From positions 1 through 16,151 of the forward strand of contig NZ_JALEXO010000261.1 of the NCBI RefSeq assembly GCF_022780145.1: a stretch of DNA of 16,151 nt. Direction: 5' to 3'. Positions 6,703 to 14,158 of this stretch are shown in pieces. The DNA comes from Intestinibacter sp. (lineage in GTDB: Bacteria; Bacillota; Clostridia; Peptostreptococcales; Peptostreptococcaceae). Made by a program: the position numbers and the translations under genes. The notes under the pieces were generated by a model. That model was not told where the DNA came from and ran no database searches. It saw nothing but the letters and a program-made list of their open reading frames with translations. The first letter of the stretch is position 1; every line of letters begins with the position of its first letter.

Positions 6703-7866
6703 TTATTTTAGAGATAATACATTTTTAACATGAATCATTGTCCCTATTAAAAGGCAATCTTCATCTATATTGAATTTTGAGTTGTGGATAGGGTAAATAG
6801 TGTTTTTATTTTCATTACCACATCCTAGGTTAAAGAATACACCTGGAACCTTTTGTAAAAACCATGAGAAATCCTCAGCTCCAAGAGGGGATTTTTCTTT
6901 TTTTAACACTTTATCAGCTCCCAATAATTCAGATGTATTTTTTACAACTAAATCTACTAGCTCAGAATTATTTACTAGAGTTGGAATACCTGGGATTATC
7001 TCAAGTTCTACATTTCCTCCAAATCCAGCGCTTATATTTTCACACATAGATTTAATTTTTTTCTTTGCTAAATGTCTACTGTCTTCGTTTAGTGTTCTTA
7101 AGGTACCAGTAAGCTTGACTTCATCACATATAATATTGCCCTTATGTCCACCTTCTATTTTCCCAAAGGAGATTACTACAGAGTCAGTAGGGTCTATATT
7201 TCTGCTGACAATGCTTTGAAGTGCAGTTACTAAGTAAGATGCGATAACTATTGCATCCACTCCTTCATGTGGGTACGCTCCATGTCCATTTTTGCCTAAT
7301 ACTCTTAAAATGAGTCTATCTGTTGATGCTGCTGCAGTGCCTTTTTTTATCTCGATATATCCTGTTTTTATATGAGATCCGACATGCATACCAAATACCA
7401 TATCTACCTTTGGATTTTCTAGACATCCTTCTTCAATCATATATTTTCCTGCACCGATTTCTTCTCCAGGTTGGAAAAAGAATTTTACATTCACTTTTAA
7501 TAAATCTCTATTTTCATATAAAATTTTACAAGCTCCTAATAACATCGCAGTATGTGCATCGTGGCCGCAAGCATGCATAACTCCTTCGTTTTGAGATTTA
7601 TATTCTAAATCTAATTCTTCTGTGATAGGTAGAGCATCTATATCGGCTCTCAAAGCTACTGTTTTTTCAAAGCCTTTGTTTATTTCAGCTACTATAGCAG
7701 TTGTATTTTTGTACTCTACATAGTCAACTCCTATTTCATCTAAGTATTTTTTGATTTTTTCTCTAGTTTGAAATTCCTTTAAGCCTAATTCTGGTGTCTT
7801 GTGTAAATCTCTTCTGACGTTTATTATCCAATCTTCTATATCTAAACATAAATTTTTTATATCCAT
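6703..7866 (-). CDS. M20D family amidohydrolase (N-acyl-amino-acid or hippurate-type hydrolase)
   Basis: This cytoplasmic metallo-enzyme of 387 residues (family norm about 380-400) cleaves amide bonds of N-acylated amino acids or related conjugates. The di-metal ligands of M20D are visible: GVMHACGHDAH with C100 and H102, PGEEIGAG with E135/E136, GMHVG with H161 and PIHNSKF with H361. RRDLHKTPELG near the N-terminus and ALRADIDALP at 71-80 are family hallmarks. A dimerisation domain starts around 183 (LRVLGKNGHGAYPHEG). GAEDFSWFLQKVPGVFFNLG precedes the last ligand. The start is ATG at 7866 (minus strand), with AGAAGGAGG shortly upstream. Substrate cannot be read from sequence: hippurate, N-acetyl-cysteine or N-acetyl-diaminopimelate are the usual choices for this family. 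It is first in a two-gene minus-strand operon and divergent from the T-box-controlled trpB2. Confidence 0.9.
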   Translation of the reverse strand: MDIKNLCLDIEDWIINVRRDLHKTPELGLKEFQTREKIKKYLDEIGVDYVEYKNTTAIVAEINKGFEKTVALRADIDALPITEELDLEYKSQNEGVMHACGHDAHTAMLLGACKILYENRDLLKVNVKFFFQPGEEIGAGKYMIEEGCLENPKVDMVFGMHVGSHIKTGYIEIKKGTAAASTDRLILRVLGKNGHGAYPHEGVDAIVIASYLVTALQSIVSRNIDPTDSVVISFGKIEGGHKGNIICDEVKLTGTLRTLNEDSRHLAKKKIKSMCENISAGFGGNVELEIIPGIPTLVNNSELVDLVVKNTSELLGADKVLKKEKSPLGAEDFSWFLQKVPGVFFNLGCGNENKNTIYPIHNSKFNIDEDCLLIGTMIHVKNVLSLK

Positions 7867-7886
7867 TTCAAATCCTCCTTCTATTA

Positions 7887-7892
7887 ATTATA
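7887..7892 (-). promoter_or_regulatory. Candidate -10 box for the M20D-lipoprotein operon
   Basis: On the minus strand this reads TATAAT, about 20 bases before the ATG, with the GGAGG site between. No good -35 is visible 17 bases upstream (around TATCAA), so the call is weak. The implied leader is very short. Confidence 0.35.
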
Positions 7893-7986
7893 AGCTATTT
7901 TTATATCGATTGATAAATAATTTGAAAAAAATATATATTGAAAACTTGACAGAAAATTTGAAATAACAAATAAATTTAGAAAATAG

Positions 7987-8015
7987 TTGACAAATAAAAC
8001 GTGGAGAAATATAAT
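7987..8015 (+). promoter_or_regulatory. Consensus sigma-A promoter of the T-box-trpB2 unit
   Basis: A perfect TTGACA at 7987-7992 and a perfect TATAAT at 8010-8015 are 17 bases apart, predicting a start near 8022, just before the T-box leader. A second TTGACA at 7946-7951 has no matching -10. Confidence 0.88.
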
Positions 8016-8033
8016 TTTAATATAATAATTTAA

Positions 8034-8292
8034 ACCGATGAATAAGAGAAGTAGATACAATAATTATTTTACAGAGAGTCGCAAATGGTGGAATCGCGAT
8101 AAATAACTTGTATTGAATGGACTTATGAGGGCAGAATGAAAGGTTTTATCTGAGTAGTATCTGACGGGAACTCCATCCGTTACCATAGGAGCATATATGA
8201 TAGTATATGAGATGAGTGGGTCTTATGACCAATTAGGGTGGTACCGCAGAAGATATGACTTTTGTCCCGATTATGGGATAAAAGTCTTTTTT
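8034..8292 (+). ncRNA. T-box riboswitch, tryptophan-specific (specifier UGG), controlling trpB2
   Basis: The leader contains the T-box sequence AGGGTGGTACCGC at 8235-8247 and ends in an intrinsic terminator. In Stem I, ATAAG at 8042-8046 pairs with CTTAT at 8122-8126, and ATACAA at about 8054-8059 pairs with TTGTAT at about 8108-8113. Between them the specifier loop's 3' side reads GAATGGA, placing codon TGG (Trp) at 8118-8120 in the usual GAA-NNN-A setting. The AGAGAG and GGTGGAA motifs of the distal Stem I lie at 8073-8093. Stem III (GGTC-TTAT-GACC) comes before the T-box. The tRNA-acceptor-binding bulge reads TGGT, which expects a discriminator A (or G by wobble). The AGGG of the T-box can pair with the CCC of GTCCC at 8264-8268, which is also the terminator's arm, so uncharged tRNA-Trp would promote read-through. 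Confidence 0.93.
8257..8292 (+). terminator. Regulated terminator of the tryptophan T-box
   Basis: GACTTTTGTCCC at 8257-8268 and GGGATAAAAGTC at 8275-8286 form a 12-bp stem (one G-T), with loop GATTAT and a T run to 8292. The GTCCC arm is shared with the antiterminator. Confidence 0.92.
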
Positions 8293-8336
8293 ATTTGAAA
8301 AAATTATTAATTTAAAGTATTAGGGAGGAAAAAAAT

Positions 8337-9725
8337 ATGAAAAAGGCACCATACAGATTATATTTAAGTGAAGAAGAAATACCAAAACAATGGTATAACC
8401 TAAGAGCTGACATGAAGGAATTACCAGATCCAATGATAAATCCTGCTACAATGAAGCCAGCTGTTGAAGAAGATTTATATCCTGTATTTTGCAAGGAATT
8501 AGCTCATCAAGAAATGGACAACGAAACTAGATACGTTGATATACCAGATGAAGTTAGAGAAATGTACAAAATATATAGACCATCACCACTTTGTAGAGCA
8601 TATAATCTAGAAAAAGCTCTAGGAACACCAGCTAAAATATACTATAAATTTGAAGGAAACAATACTTCAGGAAGCCACAAATTAAATTCAGCTATAGCAC
8701 AAGCTTATTATGCTAAAAAAGAAGGTTTAAAAGGTGTTACTACTGAAACTGGTGCAGGTCAATGGGGAACTGCTTTATCAGAAGCTTGTTCATACTTTGG
8801 ATTACCACTAAATGTATATATGGTCAAAGTATCTTATGAACAAAAGCCTGACAGAAAAAATATAATGAAAGTATTTGGAGCAAATGTAACTCCATCTCCA
8901 AGTGACACTACAAATGCAGGTAGAAAAATACTAGCTCAAAATCCAGATGATCCAGGTTCTCTAGGAACTGCAATATCTGAAGCTGTTGAAGTAGCAGTAG
9001 GAACAGATGGATACAAATATGTTTTAGGTTCAGTTTTAAACCAAGTACTTTTGCATCAATCAATAATAGGTTTAGAAGCTAAAGCTGCTATGGATAAATT
9101 AGAAGAATACCCTGACATAGTAATAGGATGTGCAGGTGGAGGATCTAACCTAGGTGGACTTATAGCTCCATATATGCAAGACAAGCTATTAGGAAAAGCA
9201 AATCCTAGAATAGTTGCAGTAGAACCAGCATCTTGTCCATCTCTTACAAGAGGTAAATACGCATACGATTTCTGTGATACAGGTAAAATAACTCCTATGG
9301 CTAAAATGTACACTTTAGGATGTGAATTTACACCATCTAAAAACCATGCTGGAGGACTTAGATATCACGGTATGAGTCCAGTATTATCTAAATTATATCA
9401 CGATGGATATATGGAAGCAGTTGCAGTTGAACAAACTAAGGTATTTGAAGCAGCTACATTATTCGCTAAGGTTGAAACTATACTTCCAGCTCCAGAATCA
9501 TCACATGCTATTAGAGTTGCAATAGATGAAGCATTAAAATGCAAAGAAACTGGTGAAGAAAAAACTATATTATTCGGCTTAACTGGAACAGGATACTTCG
9601 ATATGAAGGGATATAATGCTTATGTAGAAGGAACAATGACTGATTATATTCCTACAGATGAAGATTTACAAGTTGGATTTGATAAATTACCTATAATTCC
9701 AGGAATACAAGACGAAATAAAATAG
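8337..9725 (+). CDS. trpB2: TrpB2-type tryptophan synthase beta-like enzyme
   Basis: This PLP-dependent enzyme condenses indole with serine to give tryptophan. At 462 residues it is the long TrpB2 type (classic TrpB is about 400), which typically acts without a TrpA partner. It has the N-terminal extension YRLYLSEEEIPKQWYNLRADM and RPSPLCRAYNLEKALG. The PLP lysine is in GSHKLNSA (K115). The ETGAGQWG loop carries catalytic E137, and the phosphate-binding GCAGGGSNLGG has GGGSN at 267-271. FGLTGTGYFDM lies near the C-terminus. The ATG at 8337 follows a GGGAGGA site. No other trp genes are in the window. With a tryptophan T-box in front, the likely role is salvage of indole to tryptophan when tRNA-Trp is uncharged. 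Codon use is strongly biased like metY, suggesting high expression when induced. Confidence 0.93.
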   Translation: MKKAPYRLYLSEEEIPKQWYNLRADMKELPDPMINPATMKPAVEEDLYPVFCKELAHQEMDNETRYVDIPDEVREMYKIYRPSPLCRAYNLEKALGTPAKIYYKFEGNNTSGSHKLNSAIAQAYYAKKEGLKGVTTETGAGQWGTALSEACSYFGLPLNVYMVKVSYEQKPDRKNIMKVFGANVTPSPSDTTNAGRKILAQNPDDPGSLGTAISEAVEVAVGTDGYKYVLGSVLNQVLLHQSIIGLEAKAAMDKLEEYPDIVIGCAGGGSNLGGLIAPYMQDKLLGKANPRIVAVEPASCPSLTRGKYAYDFCDTGKITPMAKMYTLGCEFTPSKNHAGGLRYHGMSPVLSKLYHDGYMEAVAVEQTKVFEAATLFAKVETILPAPESSHAIRVAIDEALKCKETGEEKTILFGLTGTGYFDMKGYNAYVEGTMTDYIPTDEDLQVGFDKLPIIPGIQDEIK

Positions 9726-9755
9726 TGATGATTATATAAATATTGATAAAAAAAG

Positions 9756-9801
9756 CGAGAAATTTTAACTTCTTCAAAGTTAAGATTTTTCGTTTTTTTT
9801 T
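9756..9801 (+). terminator. Rho-independent terminator after trpB2
   Basis: CGAGAAATTTTAACTT at 9756-9771 pairs with AAGTTAAGATTTTTCG ending at 9792 (two G-T wobbles), followed by a run of T. It separates trpB2 from the marR unit. Confidence 0.9.
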
Positions 9802-9833
9802 GAAAACAAATATTTATAAATTAAAAATATATC

Positions 9834-9862
9834 TTGACACAAAAAATAAAAATTAATAAAAT
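9834..9862 (+). promoter_or_regulatory. Promoter of marR
   Basis: A perfect TTGACA at 9834-9839 and TAAAAT at 9857-9862 are 17 bases apart. The -10 box lies inside the left arm of the palindrome at 9858-9883. Confidence 0.82.
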
Positions 9863-9883
9863 ATATAGCAAGCTATATATTTT
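9858..9883. promoter_or_regulatory. 26-bp palindrome over the marR -10 box, probable MarR operator
   Basis: AAAATATATAGC at 9858-9869, spacer AA, then GCTATATATTTT at 9872-9883 gives 12-bp perfect arms. It covers most of the -10 box and the expected transcription start, and ends one base before the AAGGAGA ribosome site. MarR dimers typically bind palindromes of this kind over their own promoter, so self-repression is the natural reading. The same arms could fold as an RNA hairpin beside the ribosome site. Confidence 0.75.
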
Positions 9884-9899
9884 AAGGAGATGAAAATCA

Positions 9900-10310
9900 A
9901 TGCTAAGTTCTACATTTAAACAAATACACATAGCTTTTGAATATCGATGTAATAAGCATTTACAAGGGTATAATTTGACACAATCTCAAATGAATGTACT
10001 TCTGTATTTAAAGCACCATGAGGATTCTGTAGTTACACAAAGGGATTTAGAAGCTGGTTTAAGATTGAAAAATCCTACAATTACAGGAATTTTGAACAGA
10101 CTAGAGGATAAGAATTTAATAACTAGAGAGACAAATTTAAAGGATAGAAGATCTAAAATTATAAAAATGACCGACAAAAGCAAAAAAGTAGTACAAGAAA
10201 CTTATATACATCTCGAAGAATTAGAATCATATATTGTTAAAGGCTTTTCTGACGAAGAAAAAGAAGAATTAGTTGTATTATTAGATAAGGTTTTAAATAA
10301 TTTAAAATAA
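9900..10310 (+). CDS. MarR family transcriptional regulator
   Basis: The 136-residue protein has the length and layout of MarR/SlyA repressors: N-terminal dimerisation helix (residues 1-20), winged helix-turn-helix in the middle and C-terminal dimerisation helices. LTQSQMNVLLYL, then VVTQRDLEAGLRLKNPTITGILNRLEDKNLI (helix-turn-helix with recognition helix) and TRETNLKDRRSKIIKMTDKSKKV (wing with the conserved DRRSK) are clear. The start is ATG at 9900 with AAGGAGA 9 bases before it; an ATG at 9890 in another frame stops at once. It has its own promoter with a strong palindrome, implying autoregulation. The ABC exporter pair begins 131 bases downstream in the same direction and is the likely regulated target. 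Ligand unknown; these proteins often respond to small aromatic or toxic compounds. Confidence 0.93.
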   Translation: MLSSTFKQIHIAFEYRCNKHLQGYNLTQSQMNVLLYLKHHEDSVVTQRDLEAGLRLKNPTITGILNRLEDKNLITRETNLKDRRSKIIKMTDKSKKVVQETYIHLEELESYIVKGFSDEEKEELVVLLDKVLNNLK

Positions 10311-10352
10311 ATTACATTTTAAAAACATAGAGAAATTTCTATAGTAAGTTTT

Positions 10353-10397
10353 AAAAAGTCTATATTAATTTAATAATTTTTATAATGAGGACTTTTT
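10353..10397 (+). promoter_or_regulatory. Inverted repeat around a TATAAT between marR and the ABC genes
   Basis: AAAAAGTC at 10353-10360 and GACTTTTT at 10390-10397 are perfect 8-bp arms 29 bases apart, followed by AATTTT. A TATAAT lies between them at 10381-10386, but no good -35 stands 17 bases before it (GTCTAT). It could be a weak attenuating terminator between marR and the exporter genes, or an operator around a second promoter. Confidence 0.4.
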
Positions 10398-10441
10398 AAT
10401 TTTGCAAAAATAAAATTATTTATGTATTGAGGAGGGATAAA

Positions 10442-12175
10442 ATGATACGAAAATTAGCATCATATATTGGTGAATTTAAAAAAGCTTCTATATTAACACC
10501 ATTATTTATAATACTAGAAGCTATTTGTGAAGTAATTATACCGTTTTTAATGGCTGCAATCATTGATAATGGTATAAATAATAGTGATATGGGATATATT
10601 GCCAAAATAGGTGTACTTATGTTAGTTATATCTATGTTATCACTTTTTTGTGGTGCTTTAGCTGCGAAGTATGGAGCTAATGCTTCTGCTGGCTTTGCGA
10701 GAAATTTGAGAAGTGCTATGTTTGAAAATATTCAAGAATTTTCATTTGAAAATATCGACAAGTTTTCAACAGCAGGTCTAGTCACAAGGCTTACTACTGA
10801 TATAACAAATGTACAAAATGCATATCAGATGATTTTGAGAATGTGTGTAAGGGCTCCACTTATGCTCGTGTTTGCTATGATTATGTCTGTTTTAATAAAT
10901 AAGACTTTATCATTAGTATTTTTAGGGGCGATAATATTTTTAGGAACAGTGCTTTTTTTTATAATGACAAATGTACATCCTAAATTTATGAGTGTTTTCA
11001 AAAAATACGATGATTTAAATGCCAGTGTTCAAGAGAATTTAACTGGAATAAGAACAGTGAAATCTGCTGTAAGAGAGGATTTTGAAATAAATAAATTTAA
11101 AAAGGCTTCTTTAAATGTAAAAAATAAGTTCGTAGATGCAGAAAAAATATTAGTATTAAACGCACCTGTAATGCAGTTTACTATGTATACATGTATATTG
11201 CTTTTATCATGGCTTGGGGCTAAAATGATAGTTTCAGATACAATGACTACAGGTCAGCTTATGAGTTTATTTACTTATGCAACTCAAATACTTATGAGTT
11301 TGATGATGATATCTATGGTATTTGTAATGATAACTATGGCAAAATCTTCTGCAGATAGAATATTTGAAGTTTTAGAAGAAAAGAGCACTATAACAAATCC
11401 TAAAAATCCAATAAAAGAAGTAAAGGATGGATCTATAGTATTTGAAAATGTAGATTTTTCTTATGCAGGAGACGAAAACAAGTTAAATCTACAAAACGTA
11501 AATCTAGAAATAAAATCAGGCGAAACTATTGGAATCTTAGGAGGAACAGGTAGTGCGAAATCCACTTTAGTTCAACTAATACCGAGACTTTACGATGTTA
11601 CAGCAGGAAGTATAAAGGTCGGTGGAGTAGATGTAAGGGATTACGATACTGAAAGCCTTAGAAATGAAGTTTCTATGGTTTTACAAAAAAATGTACTATT
11701 TTCAGGTACAATTAAAGAAAATTTAAGATGGGGAGACAAAAACGCCACAGACGAAGAGATAATAGATGCATGTAAAAAATCTTGTGCAGACGAGTTTATA
11801 GAAACTTTCCCTGATGGATACGATACTTATATAGAACAAGGTGGAACTAACGTATCTGGAGGTCAAAAGCAGAGATTATGTATCGCAAGAGCACTTCTTA
11901 AAAAGCCTAAAATATTGATTCTAGATGACTCTACAAGTGCAGTAGATACTAAGACAGATGCAATAATTAGAGATGCTCTAAAAAATGATATATCGTCTAC
12001 AACTAAAATTATAATAGCTCAACGTATATCGTCAATTGAAGATAGCGATAAGATTATAGTTTTAGATGATGGAAAAATAGATGCAATAGGAACACACGAT
12101 GAATTGAAAGCAAATAATTCTATCTATAGAGAAGTTTACGAATCACAAATGAAGGGAGCTGATGATAATGAGTAG
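10442..12175 (+). CDS. ABC exporter half-transporter with degenerate ATP site (heterodimer subunit A)
   Basis: This 577-residue fused membrane-ATPase protein has a six-helix type I exporter domain (about 15-300) and a nucleotide-binding domain (about 330-570). The ATP-site residues are non-canonical. Walker A is GGTGSAKST (367-375), with Ala372 in place of the usual Gly before K373. Walker B is ILILDD (491-496), with Asp496 in place of the catalytic Glu. The switch is AQR with Gln527 in place of His. The signature VSGGQ (471-475) is intact, as is the Q-loop VLQKN (Q415). This is the pattern of the degenerate-site subunit in heterodimeric exporters (TM287/288, BmrCD type). The start is ATG at 10442, with AGGAGGG 5 bases before it; an in-frame TTG at 10427 overlaps that site. 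It overlaps the next gene by 8 bases. Likely substrate is a drug or toxin; regulation by the upstream MarR is inferred from position. Confidence 0.92.
   Translation: MIRKLASYIGEFKKASILTPLFIILEAICEVIIPFLMAAIIDNGINNSDMGYIAKIGVLMLVISMLSLFCGALAAKYGANASAGFARNLRSAMFENIQEFSFENIDKFSTAGLVTRLTTDITNVQNAYQMILRMCVRAPLMLVFAMIMSVLINKTLSLVFLGAIIFLGTVLFFIMTNVHPKFMSVFKKYDDLNASVQENLTGIRTVKSAVREDFEINKFKKASLNVKNKFVDAEKILVLNAPVMQFTMYTCILLLSWLGAKMIVSDTMTTGQLMSLFTYATQILMSLMMISMVFVMITMAKSSADRIFEVLEEKSTITNPKNPIKEVKDGSIVFENVDFSYAGDENKLNLQNVNLEIKSGETIGILGGTGSAKSTLVQLIPRLYDVTAGSIKVGGVDVRDYDTESLRNEVSMVLQKNVLFSGTIKENLRWGDKNATDEEIIDACKKSCADEFIETFPDGYDTYIEQGGTNVSGGQKQRLCIARALLKKPKILILDDSTSAVDTKTDAIIRDALKNDISSTTKIIIAQRISSIEDSDKIIVLDDGKIDAIGTHDELKANNSIYREVYESQMKGADDNE
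12152..12158 (+). promoter_or_regulatory. Ribosome binding site inside the first ABC gene, favouring the ATG at 12168
   Basis: AAGGGAG at 12152-12158 is 3 bases before an ATG at 12162 and 9 bases before the in-frame ATG at 12168. The second spacing is the normal one. Either way translation would be coupled to the upstream gene. Confidence 0.55.
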
Positions 12176-14072
12176 AAAATTCGATAAAAATGGAAAAAGA
12201 CCAAATGCTCCTAAAGGTAATCCTATGAAGACTTTAAAGAGAATAATAGATTATATATTTAAAGAATATAAATTTTTATTCTTTATAGTTTTAATAATGA
12301 TATTTATTAGTTCAATTGTTTCTGTTTTAGGAAATTTATTTTTAAAAAGCTTAATAGATGACTATATAGTGCCACTTGTAGGAAGCTCTAACCCTAATTT
12401 TGTACCTTTGTTAAAAGCTTTATGTATAATGGCAGCAATTTTCTATACAGGTGCAGTATCATCTTATATATATAGTAGACTTATGGTAAATATATCTCAA
12501 GGAACATTAAAAAATATCCGTGATGATTTATTTGAACATATGGAGAAGCTTCCGATTAAGTACTTTGATACAAATGCTCATGGAGATATTATGAGTATTT
12601 ATACAAATGATACAGATACCTTAAGACAGATGATAAGCCAAAGTATACCTCAGCTTATATCTTCTGTAATAACTATAGTAGGTACTTTAGCATCTATGAT
12701 AATACTTAGTCCGATACTTACAGTTTTAGTTTTGTTGATGGTTGTTGTAATGTACAGAGTTATGAAGGTTGTAGGTGGTAAGAGCTCTCACTACTTTATA
12801 AATCAACAAAGAGATTTAGGTGCAGTCAATGGATATATTGAAGAAATGATGGAGGGTCAAAAGGTCGTTAAAGTATTCTGCCATGAAGAAGAGTCAAATA
12901 TTAAATTTAACGAGTTAAATGACAAATTATTTGAAAGTGCAGACAATGCAAATAGCTTTGCAAATATGCTGATGCCTATAATGGGAAATATAGGTAATAT
13001 AAGCTATGTTTTAATAGTTGCTATTGGTGCTGTTTTAGCTATAACTGGTGTAGGAGGTCTGACTCTAGGAGGATTAGCTTCTTTCCTACAACTTACTAGA
13101 AGCTTTAATATGCCGGTAACTCAAGTATCTCAACAGTTTAACTCTATAATAATGGCCCTTGCTGGAGCTGGTAGAATATTTGAACTTATAGATCAAGAAC
13201 CAGAGGTAGACAATGGCTATGTAACTTTAGTAAATGCCGTAGAAGAAGATGGAGAAATCAAAGAAGTAAAAGAGCATACAGGAACTTGGGCATGGAAGCA
13301 TCCTCATAAAGCAGAAGGTACTGTCACATATACTAAGTTAAGTGGAGACGTAGTATTCGACGGTGTTGATTTCGGTTACAACGACGATAAGATAGTTTTA
13401 CACGATATAAGGCTTTACGCTAAGCCAGGTCAAAAGGTAGCTTTCGTAGGAGCTACAGGTGCAGGTAAAACTACAATTACAAACTTGATAAATAGATTTT
13501 ACGATATACAAGACGGAAAAATTAGATATGATGGAATCAATATAAATAAAATCAAAAAAGACGATTTGAGAAGATCATTGGGAATAGTACTTCAAGATAC
13601 GCATTTATTTACTGGAACTGTAATGGAAAACATCAGATATGGGAAATTAGATGCAACTGACGAAGAAGTAATAAACGCCGCTAAGCTTGCCAATGCACAT
13701 GGATTTATATCTCATTTAAAGGATGGATATAATACTGTTTTAACAGGAGATGGAAGCAATTTATCTCAAGGACAAAGACAGCTTTTATCAATTGCTAGAA
13801 CTGCAATATCAGACCCACCAGTACTTATACTAGATGAAGCTACATCTAGTATAGATACTAGAACAGAAAAAATAGTTCAAGATGGTATGGATAAATTGAT
13901 GGAGGGAAGAACAGTATTTGTAATAGCGCATAGATTATCTACAATAAAAAATTCAGACGTCATCATGGTGTTAGACCAAGGTAGAATAATCGAGCGTGGA
14001 AGTCACGACGAGCTTATTGAAAAACATGGCAAATACTATCAATTATATACTGGCGCCTTTGAATTAGAATAG
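12168..14072 (+). CDS. ABC exporter half-transporter with canonical ATP site (heterodimer subunit B)
   Basis: This 634-residue partner has a basic N-terminal tail (1-24), a six-helix exporter domain (about 33-335) and a nucleotide-binding domain (about 393-630). Its own ATP motifs are canonical: Walker A GATGAGKTT (428-436), Q-loop VLQD, Walker B VLILDE with catalytic E557, and H588 in IAHRL. Its signature is LSQGQ (532-536) instead of LSGGQ. In a heterodimer it would complete the active site with the VSGGQ of the first protein, leaving LSQGQ to face the first protein's degenerate site. A stretch at about 344-392 between the two domains (LVNAVEEDGEIKEVKEHTGTWAWKHPHKAEG in part) is an insert longer than the usual linker. 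The start codon overlaps the upstream stop by 8 bases; ATG at 12162 is the alternative. The pair ends at a strong terminator. Confidence 0.93.
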   Translation: MSRKFDKNGKRPNAPKGNPMKTLKRIIDYIFKEYKFLFFIVLIMIFISSIVSVLGNLFLKSLIDDYIVPLVGSSNPNFVPLLKALCIMAAIFYTGAVSSYIYSRLMVNISQGTLKNIRDDLFEHMEKLPIKYFDTNAHGDIMSIYTNDTDTLRQMISQSIPQLISSVITIVGTLASMIILSPILTVLVLLMVVVMYRVMKVVGGKSSHYFINQQRDLGAVNGYIEEMMEGQKVVKVFCHEEESNIKFNELNDKLFESADNANSFANMLMPIMGNIGNISYVLIVAIGAVLAITGVGGLTLGGLASFLQLTRSFNMPVTQVSQQFNSIIMALAGAGRIFELIDQEPEVDNGYVTLVNAVEEDGEIKEVKEHTGTWAWKHPHKAEGTVTYTKLSGDVVFDGVDFGYNDDKIVLHDIRLYAKPGQKVAFVGATGAGKTTITNLINRFYDIQDGKIRYDGININKIKKDDLRRSLGIVLQDTHLFTGTVMENIRYGKLDATDEEVINAAKLANAHGFISHLKDGYNTVLTGDGSNLSQGQRQLLSIARTAISDPPVLILDEATSSIDTRTEKIVQDGMDKLMEGRTVFVIAHRLSTIKNSDVIMVLDQGRIIERGSHDELIEKHGKYYQLYTGAFELE

Positions 14073-14081
14073 TATACGATA

Positions 14082-14130
14082 AATACACTTAATTTTAGTG
14101 AATAAAACTAAAGTTAGGTGTATTTTTTTT
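14082..14130 (+). terminator. Strong Rho-independent terminator after the ABC exporter operon
   Basis: AATACACTTAATTTTAGT at 14082-14099 pairs with ACTAAAGTTAGGTGTATT at 14107-14124 over 18 bp with two G-T wobbles, loop GAATAAA, then a T run to 14130. It isolates the exporter unit from the ftsL-like gene. Confidence 0.93.
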
Positions 14131-14158
14131 GTTTCAATTTAAAATATATTCAAAAATA

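Noticed and set aside
6800..7580. Open frames on the + strand opposite the amidohydrolase gene
   Set aside because: They lie antisense to a gene with clear catalytic motifs, lack good ribosome sites and have no protein-like pattern.
7946..7951. Second TTGACA upstream of the T-box as an extra promoter
   Set aside because: No acceptable -10 box lies 16-18 bases downstream; the perfect promoter at 7987-8015 explains the unit.
10328..10345. AGAAATTTCT palindrome after marR as a second operator
   Set aside because: The perfect part is only 10 bases, it differs from the marR palindrome, and such words are common in AT-rich DNA.
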